A stretch of DNA of 64,000 nt from Apostichopus japonicus (taxonomy: Eukaryota > Echinodermata > Holothuroidea > Aspidochirotida > Stichopodidae), in contig NC_092578.1 of assembly GCF_037975245.1 (NCBI RefSeq), forward strand, positions 14,492,321 through 14,556,320. Reading direction: 5' to 3'. The notes beneath the pieces are model-generated. The model made no database searches. It was not told where the DNA came from and was given only the letters and a program-made list of their open reading frames with translations. Position numbers and translations under genes: made by a program. Below are positions 57,126-64,000 of the stretch, in pieces; within the stretch, counting starts at the first letter, position 1; each line of letters begins with the position of its first letter.

Positions 57126-59126
57126 TGTCACCCACAAAAAGAATGCAAGTGGCAATGCGACACATTCGCCTAGCGGCTATCCAAAATCAAAATGCAATGT
57201 AAAAAAGAAATACTCCAACCAACTAATGATGCAGAACAAGTTTTATAAATTCAACTTCTTAAGTGAATAGGTATTTATTGAGGAGGAACTTTCTCCTTAA
57301 AATAATAAAAAAAAGGAACATGCAAAATAAAGGTTACAGCGTTCTGTAATACTGCTTAGGAACACGTAGGACTCCTGAATACTTAGAGATAACAGATTGC
57401 TTTGGCGCAATCTTTACCAGAGGATAACATATACTAGATTTAGCTTAACTACTGAAAAGGTTAAGACTTTCCAAAGTTTTGATACCCCTGGATCTTTTTC
57501 AATTGCGAGAGAGCAAACTGGCACGTATAAATTTAGTCTTAATATATATTAATTGGATATTCTTTTCTCTATAAAAGAATGAGATTACCTCTTCTAATCT
57601 GAAGAGCTTTCCCCCCTTTACATCATGAAATTCTGATTTAACATTTATCTTAAAAAAAAAATGAGTTCTGAGTTGTCACTATGACGAATATTGCCTAAAG
57701 GTGTTGACAATACTTGTTGACACGTGGTTGCTGATATCAGGTTGTGGTAGGTGTTATAGTCGGTGATAAAACTATCCTCAAAAGCTTCCGGTCTTCGACC
57801 CAATGTGAGAGGAAAGTGGCACTGTATCGGAACAAAATACACAATCAGATTCTCTGATAATACTTTGTCCAAATACAATATACTAAATATGTTGCATAAA
57901 TTTATAATACAAAATTTGTAACAATAAGCCATATATGAATCTTGAACAAAGTTTAGTTTGTTCCACATACAAACAAAAAATTGGTTAAACTCAAACATAT
58001 ATACATTCCTACTCCAAAGCTATGGTGAGCACATCATAACTCTCCTTTATGCACACTAACCTCATGTTCACTCCACTAAACATATAACCCCTCTCTGCCA
58101 AAATCACTTGAATTAATTTGTAATGCTATAAAAGTTACCATCACTATTACAATCATAGCAAACATCCACTTTCTTAAGGAAAGTCAATTAAGGCGTGACT
58201 TTTACTATCCAACATAATGAAAAATTACTACACAAAATTAAACTGACTTTTGTATGCATAATCACCTCCAAAAGTATACAAACTTTAAAGTGGTTGCATC
58301 CCAAATATTACATATACAGAACAGATTAATATAACAAGTTTCTACTTACAATGGTTCCAGTTCTTAAACTGTCAGACGAGCTCTGCAATACAGCTTTACT
58401 TTATCCGGTCAGGTGATGTACTTCCATCCCAACTCTGCCGACAAGCTGCCCTATCCAGAACACTAAATATTGTGTGATACTGGAATCTCCAGGGAAAAAT
58501 TGTGTTTCAAGCTTTCACAGTTAAATGCCAGATATTAATTAAAGTATGCCAGCCCAGGCTTCAATACAGGTATCCTATATATAGGATCCTGTGCCCCATG
58601 ATATGAAAATCACAATATTGTAGCTCCGTCTTTTTCAGCTAAGAGATATAGCAGGACTCAATCCGATGATGGTATTTTGGAGAGTGAATAAAAATCTTAT
58701 CCAACACTCACTTCACTGGCTGGATGTGATGTCACACATAATTAATAGTGTATCAATTTGCATAACTTGGCAATACAATACATTGTCATCTTGACTATGT
58801 CCTGCCCTGGTAGGTTTCTTTTGTGTGCACTAGCTATGCTATGCTACCCTGTACCTTTGTATTATTATACTATGCCCTGACCTGGTGATGTTTCTTTTGT
58901 ATACATACTCAATTATGCTACCTTGTATTTCTGTAGTGAATAGAGGGATTTGGGTTTATGTAAATTGTCCTACATCCTTGGATACTACTTTCCAACATCA
59001 ACAACAACCAGCATTGACTAAAGTAAAAGTTACTAAAAAAAAACTTTCTAAAATAAACAGCTGACAGATTGACTTCTTCTGTCATACAAATACAAATTAA
59101 CTAAATTATACTATTCTAATGTGACA
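57126..59126 (-). mobile_element. Gypsy LTR 2, shared between the two elements
   Basis: It acts as 5' LTR for element 1 (to its left) and as 3' LTR for element 2 (to its right), because the whole sequence repeats with a period of 7,301 bases. It is nearly identical to LTR 1. A second polypurine tract follows at 59127. Confidence 0.88.
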
Positions 59127-59290
59127 ATTAACTCCCTCCTTTAATAAAATGTGTCTAACACATTTATACACATCTCACATTAGGATATTTGTTTCAGCCT
59201 ATCCTGCACTGAAATCTCCTTCAATTTCCTCTGCTTCTCCCTAAGCTTCCTGAAATCACACATTTCCATACACTATTGAAAATGAATTTC

Positions 59291-62200
59291 TTACAGCTCT
59301 TTGCTGATGAAGGATAAGAAATTGGCTTGCATTATTTCTGTACTTCTACTCAAGTAGTCAGCCCCTACATTATCGGCTCCCTTTATCACTTGGATGCGGT
59401 AACGATATGGCTGTAATGCCAGTGCCCACCTCATTATCCTTCCATTTGCCACTTTCGACTTCCGAATGCATGTCAATGGTTGATGGTCTGTCTCTATTAC
59501 AAATTCCTTGCCATAGAGATATGGCTCAAACTTGAGTACAGCCCAGACTACGGCCAAGCATTCTCTCTCCATCACTGAGTATCTCATTTGACTCTTGTTC
59601 AGCTTTTTGCTAGCATAGGCTACTGGAAATTTTTCACCTGCAAACTCCTGAAGAAGGATCGCACCAACTCCTGTATCCGAAGCGTCTGTCCGAAGTGTGA
59701 ATTCTCTGTGGAGGTCGGGGAGCTGAAGTATCGGTGAGCTTGCAAGCTTACTCTTCAGTGTTTGGAACGCCTGTTCCTGGCTCTCGCCCCATCTAATCAC
59801 GTTTGGTTCCCCTTTCTTTGTACAGTTAGTCAGTGGTACTGCCACGGCTGCGAAGTTTGGTACAAACTTCCTGTAGTAACCTACCAACCCTAAGAATGAT
59901 CTCACTTGAGTCTTTGTAGTTGGTCTCTCTGCTTGCTGAATGGCTTTAATTTTGTCAGGTTTGGGCTTTACTCTACCTTCTCCTATAATATGTCCTAAAA
60001 ATTCCACCTCATTGTACCCAATGAAACATTTTGTAGGTCTAGCCGTTAAGTCGGCTTTCTTGATTCTTGTGAAGACTTCTTTTACTCTCTGGAGATGTTC
60101 CTCCCATGTCTGAGTGTGTATCAGGATATCATCTACATAACTATGGACATTCTCAATTCCTTTAAGAAGCTTCCTCATCACCCTGTTGAATGTAGCACCA
60201 GAATTCACAAGACCAAATGGCATCATATTGAACTCGTATAACCCATCATGAGTCACAAATGCTGTTAATGGCTTCGACTCTTTTGCCATTGGGATTTGCC
60301 AGTAACCTTTGCTCAGATCGATTTTACTGAAGTAGCAATCCTTGGATAACTTTGCAAAAATCTCTTCCTGGTCTGGAACAGGCTCAGCATCAAACTCCGT
60401 GATCATGTTAATTTTGCGTGTGTCGCAACAGGCCCTCAAAGATCCATCCGGCTTCTTTAATGCTACCAACGGACAAGCGTATGGACTTTTGCTGTGCGAT
60501 ATTACGCCCATCCTCAGCATACTTTGGATCTCCTTGCGGATATCATCTCGAAGAGCATGTGGTATTGGATAAGGTTTACTCCTTATAGGTGTTGTATCGC
60601 TGACTTTGATGACATGTTCACCGAGCTTTGTCTTCCCCGGTAGGTCAGTCAAACTGTCTTCAAACTCTGTCAATATTTGTTGTACCTGTTGAGTTTTTGT
60701 TTTTCCTAATTGTCCGCTGATATTCACATCAGTACTTCGCTCCTTCTGAAACATAGGTGGAAGATGTATAAGATCATCTGTGGAAAATGATTTGAGTTCA
60801 GATATACCAGATTCCTCTTGTGGTTCATCTTCTAGAACCGATGTGCAGACAACTTCATACATACTTTGTATTGGCATCTCGAACATAGTAGCTGCCACTT
60901 CACGTCTGTTATATTTCTTTAGCAGGTTGGCGTGAAATGTTTTGACCCTATGGCCAAAGTCTATTTTGTAGTTCATTGTACCAACTTTCTCCACTATTGG
61001 AAATGGTCCCTTCCACTGCATAAGTAGCTTGTTCTTATCAGTGGGGAGAAGGAGGAGGACTTCTTCTCCTACTTTCATGTTTCTTACTCTTGCTTTCTTG
61101 TTGTAGTACGTTTTGTACCTTTGTCTAGACTTCTTGAGCTCCTCACGTGCTAGTTGACATGTTTGCTCCAAACGTTCCTGTAAGTCCAACACGTACTGGT
61201 ACACAGTCTTCGTCTCACTTACTTCTGATTCGCCGGTCCATAATTCCTTAAGAATCCGCATAGGACCACGCACGGTCCGCCCATATAGCAGTTCAAATGG
61301 CGAGAAGCCTGTGCTTTCCTGTGGCGTTTCCCTGTACGCAAACAGTAGGGGATCTATATATCTGTCCCAATCTTTAGGCCTTTCCTCGCACATCTTCTTT
61401 AACATTGCTTTCAATGTGCCATTAAATTTCTCTACCAACCCATTGCACATGGCATGGTACGGAGTCGTGGTTAATCGGCGAATTGACAATAATCGGCTAA
61501 CTTCTTTCATGACGCCAGAGACAAACTGAGATCCTTGGTCAGTTAATACTTCTTTTGGGAAGCCTAATCTTGAATAAATTCCAAGGAGTTCCTCAGCTAC
61601 TGACTCAGCTTCAATGGTTTTCATTGGTACTGCTTCTGGGTATCTAGTTGCGTAGTCAACTAAAACCAATATGTATCGATGTCCACGCTCTGTGGCTGGC
61701 TTGATCGGTCCTACTAAGTCTACTGCTACCCTTTGAAATGGTTCTTCAATCAGCGGCATACTTCCTAATGGTACTTTAGTAACACGACCTTTAGGGAGGG
61801 TTCTTTGGCATACATCACACGACTGACAATACCTGGTAACGTCTGCTTGCATTCCAGGCCATGTAAAGTCACTCATTACTTTATCACGCGTCTTTTTGGA
61901 TCCTTGATGACCCCCTAGAATCGATTCGTGTGCTACCTTTAATACATGATCTCTGTAGTCAACTGGAACTACTACCTGCCTAAATCTGTTTCCAAATTCC
62001 ACTCGAGGAGAACTAAATTCTCTGTAGAGAATGCCACTGGACTTCACATATTTATGAGTACTCCCATTTTTACTCACTTTATCATCTCCTGTTTCGGCTA
62101 ACTGTCTGATTTTTTCCAAGGTGGGGTCCTGTTGTTGCTTTTCACGTAGCATGTCTGCAGTAACCTCTTCACCAATCGGGGACGATACCTTTAACTTTTT

Positions 62201-63943
62201 AAAGGGCTTCTCTTTTGCTTTGCTCTGACTCCTTGTCTGGGCTGCGGCAACTGTATTTGGGTCATCATCATTCCTTATTGCCATAGGCTTGGTTACATTT
62301 GGTGGTGGTTGTACTGGTTGATCCTGTGTCTGTGACTCTTCCCAATTCGGGTCTGGATTGGTAGGTTCTCGTACACCTGGGACATTCCCTAGAATTAAAT
62401 CATAGACTGGATCATTCATACACAAGGCCGAAACTGAACCTGAGAAGTATGGAGTATCCACGAGTATGTTGGCAACGGGATATTGTCGTACCGTACCGTC
62501 AATCAGGATGCAAGTTTTAACGTCACCTGTCATTTGGCTGGGCTTGACGTACTGAGATCTTACAACTACACCACTGCATCCACTGTCCCGTAATACTTTA
62601 ACACTTTGATTCCCTATCTTACCCATTTGAACAGGCATCGACGATAAATTCTGATCTTTACATGCGGCTGTAACTTGAGTCAATACAGTTAACTTGTGAC
62701 CACAATCTAATGTGAAGAATCCCTTCTTACTTGCTTGGAATAGATGAGGATCTGGCTTTACCATCATGAATGCCCCAATGTCTGTACATGCACCGCCAGT
62801 TTCCTTTTTGTCTGGAAGGTTCTGTTCGGTCAAAGTTGAGGCGCGTTTCTCCATCATGTCACTAAATACATCTGTCATAAGAGCCATGGTTTGCATTCGC
62901 TTTGTCCTACAGTCTCTTGCAAAGTGGCCTGGTTTATCACAAATATAGCATTTCCTGGGTTCACTTCTCTGCCCAGAATACGTTTTCCCTTTCTGATTTT
63001 GTTGCTGGAACTTCTGATTGTGATTGTGGAATCTTCCGTTGTTACGATTCTGGTTCCTCGTGGAATTACTGTTTTGAGTACTTCTACTATTCTTGGAGTG
63101 ACCAGGATACCAACCTCCATGTGCTTCTACATATTGATCGGTAAATTCACCCATTGTTGTGATGTTCTTCGGCTTTCTTTCTTTCAGAAATGTTTCCAAA
63201 TCTTTGCTACATGAGTTCAAGAACTGCTCTCTCAATATTATGTCTTGGAGTTGTTCATAAGTAGTTACTTCCTCTAATTCCATCCATCTATGGAGATAAT
63301 TCTTTAATTTTGTGACATACTTGGTTCCTGTATCTTCATGTGCAGGTCTAATATCACGAAATTTCTTCCTAAAACCATCGGCTGTAAGGTGGTATGCACG
63401 TAATAAGGCTTGCTTTACCTTGTCGTAATCTTTGGAATCCTCAAGTGAAAGTGATGAATATTCAAACAATCCACAACCTTGAATAAGTGCTGAAAGACTT
63501 GTGGCCCATACAGTATCCCTATCCCAACCTTGCAATGTGGCATAACGTTCAAATCTATTGATATATGCATCAATGTCGTCTTTCTCTTGGTTGAATGGTG
63601 GCAGTTTAGGTGGTCTACTTCTTGCTGCACTACCATTACCATGATAACCTCCATTGCCTATCTGTGCTTGTGCCTCAGCTTGGGCTTGCTTTGCTTCTTC
63701 TATCTTGAGTTGTATTTCTAACTGCTTTGCCTTTTCTCTTTCTATCTTTTCTTGTCTCTGCCTATCTTCTTCTTGTTCGTGTGCATCAATCGCCCTTTGC
63801 TTAGCTCTTCGATCTCTTTCTTCATCTCGTTCTTGCTTAAGCTTGTCCCTTTCATCATCTAAGAATTGTTTTAGTTCTACACCTTTGAGACCTAACTTTT
63901 CTCCGATTGACACAAGTTTTTCTAACTCTAGTTGACTAGTCAT
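59291..63943 (-). CDS. gag-pol: Gmr1-like gypsy Gag-Pol polyprotein, element 2
   Basis: This copy is offset by exactly 7,301 bases from element 1 and encodes the same protein. The one coding difference noticed (T at 54939, G at 62240) is synonymous. The start ATG is at 63943 and all domains described for element 1 are intact. The window ends about 57 bases upstream of the start, so its leader, primer site and far LTR are not seen. Confidence 0.95.
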   Translation of the reverse strand: MTSQLELEKLVSIGEKLGLKGVELKQFLDDERDKLKQERDEERDRRAKQRAIDAHEQEEDRQRQEKIEREKAKQLEIQLKIEEAKQAQAEAQAQIGNGGYHGNGSAARSRPPKLPPFNQEKDDIDAYINRFERYATLQGWDRDTVWATSLSALIQGCGLFEYSSLSLEDSKDYDKVKQALLRAYHLTADGFRKKFRDIRPAHEDTGTKYVTKLKNYLHRWMELEEVTTYEQLQDIILREQFLNSCSKDLETFLKERKPKNITTMGEFTDQYVEAHGGWYPGHSKNSRSTQNSNSTRNQNRNNGRFHNHNQKFQQQNQKGKTYSGQRSEPRKCYICDKPGHFARDCRTKRMQTMALMTDVFSDMMEKRASTLTEQNLPDKKETGGACTDIGAFMMVKPDPHLFQASKKGFFTLDCGHKLTVLTQVTAACKDQNLSSMPVQMGKIGNQSVKVLRDSGCSGVVVRSQYVKPSQMTGDVKTCILIDGTVRQYPVANILVDTPYFSGSVSALCMNDPVYDLILGNVPGVREPTNPDPNWEESQTQDQPVQPPPNVTKPMAIRNDDDPNTVAAAQTRSQSKAKEKPFKKLKVSSPIGEEVTADMLREKQQQDPTLEKIRQLAETGDDKVSKNGSTHKYVKSSGILYREFSSPRVEFGNRFRQVVVPVDYRDHVLKVAHESILGGHQGSKKTRDKVMSDFTWPGMQADVTRYCQSCDVCQRTLPKGRVTKVPLGSMPLIEEPFQRVAVDLVGPIKPATERGHRYILVLVDYATRYPEAVPMKTIEAESVAEELLGIYSRLGFPKEVLTDQGSQFVSGVMKEVSRLLSIRRLTTTPYHAMCNGLVEKFNGTLKAMLKKMCEERPKDWDRYIDPLLFAYRETPQESTGFSPFELLYGRTVRGPMRILKELWTGESEVSETKTVYQYVLDLQERLEQTCQLAREELKKSRQRYKTYYNKKARVRNMKVGEEVLLLLPTDKNKLLMQWKGPFPIVEKVGTMNYKIDFGHRVKTFHANLLKKYNRREVAATMFEMPIQSMYEVVCTSVLEDEPQEESGISELKSFSTDDLIHLPPMFQKERSTDVNISGQLGKTKTQQVQQILTEFEDSLTDLPGKTKLGEHVIKVSDTTPIRSKPYPIPHALRDDIRKEIQSMLRMGVISHSKSPYACPLVALKKPDGSLRACCDTRKINMITEFDAEPVPDQEEIFAKLSKDCYFSKIDLSKGYWQIPMAKESKPLTAFVTHDGLYEFNMMPFGLVNSGATFNRVMRKLLKGIENVHSYVDDILIHTQTWEEHLQRVKEVFTRIKKADLTARPTKCFIGYNEVEFLGHIIGEGRVKPKPDKIKAIQQAERPTTKTQVRSFLGLVGYYRKFVPNFAAVAVPLTNCTKKGEPNVIRWGESQEQAFQTLKSKLASSPILQLPDLHREFTLRTDASDTGVGAILLQEFAGEKFPVAYASKKLNKSQMRYSVMERECLAVVWAVLKFEPYLYGKEFVIETDHQPLTCIRKSKVANGRIMRWALALQPYRYRIQVIKGADNVGADYLSRSTEIMQANFLSFISKEL

Positions 63944-64000
63944 GACTAATGTATAACAATGACAATGTATTGAAACCAATTACTGATGCCTGCAGTTTAG

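Overview
This window is eukaryotic. It is AT-rich, its genes are split by GT-AG introns, and it is dense in transposon remnants, microsatellites and minisatellites. Several features point to a marine deuterostome invertebrate, perhaps an echinoderm. Two copies of a Ty3/gypsy element carry integrase before reverse transcriptase, the Gmr1-like order described from deuterostomes. A tRNA-derived SINE, CR1/L2-type LINE ends and many hAT-like miniature elements are also present. The species cannot be fixed from sequence alone.

Left part (about 1-18.9 kb, minus strand): one multi-exon gene for a secreted or cell-surface protein. I reconstructed 12 exons, and their reading-frame phases agree at every junction. 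The order is signal peptide, LDL-receptor class A (LDLa) domain, module 1, second LDLa, module 2, an Ig-like domain split over two exons, module 3, and a second Ig-like domain. The gene runs off the left edge. The three modules appear to be divergent copies of one domain with a four-cysteine tail that I do not recognise. This is the best candidate here for something undescribed. The introns hold a 25-bp satellite of about 945 bp, 34-bp and 58-bp minisatellites, SINEs and a hAT-type miniature element with a perfect target-site duplication.

Middle part (about 18.9-32.3 kb): a 5' flank, a CR1/L2-like LINE 3' end, a broken hAT-type transposase (DUF4371/ZMYM-like), several hAT-type miniature elements with 8-bp duplications, and a short plus-strand gene of unknown function (three exons, 26067-27736). 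A 5'-truncated LINE reverse transcriptase lies on the minus strand at 31.4-32.2 kb.

Repeat complex (about 32.3-41.7 kb): three head-to-tail copies of a LINE derivative. In each, the endonuclease region is joined directly to the reverse transcriptase C-terminus, so the catalytic core is missing. The third copy is split by a 3.3-kb element with about 260-bp inverted ends and a 3-bp duplication. That element holds a different LINE pol remnant and a cysteine-rich reading frame. The other two copies serve as the empty site.

Right part (about 41.7-64 kb): miniature elements, an OTU-like fragment, possible 3' exons of a plus-strand membrane protein (about 47.3-48.0 kb), and two nearly identical Gmr1-like gypsy elements in tandem on the minus strand. 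They share the central 2-kb LTR, and each has one open reading frame of about 1,550 codons. The second element leaves the window on the right.
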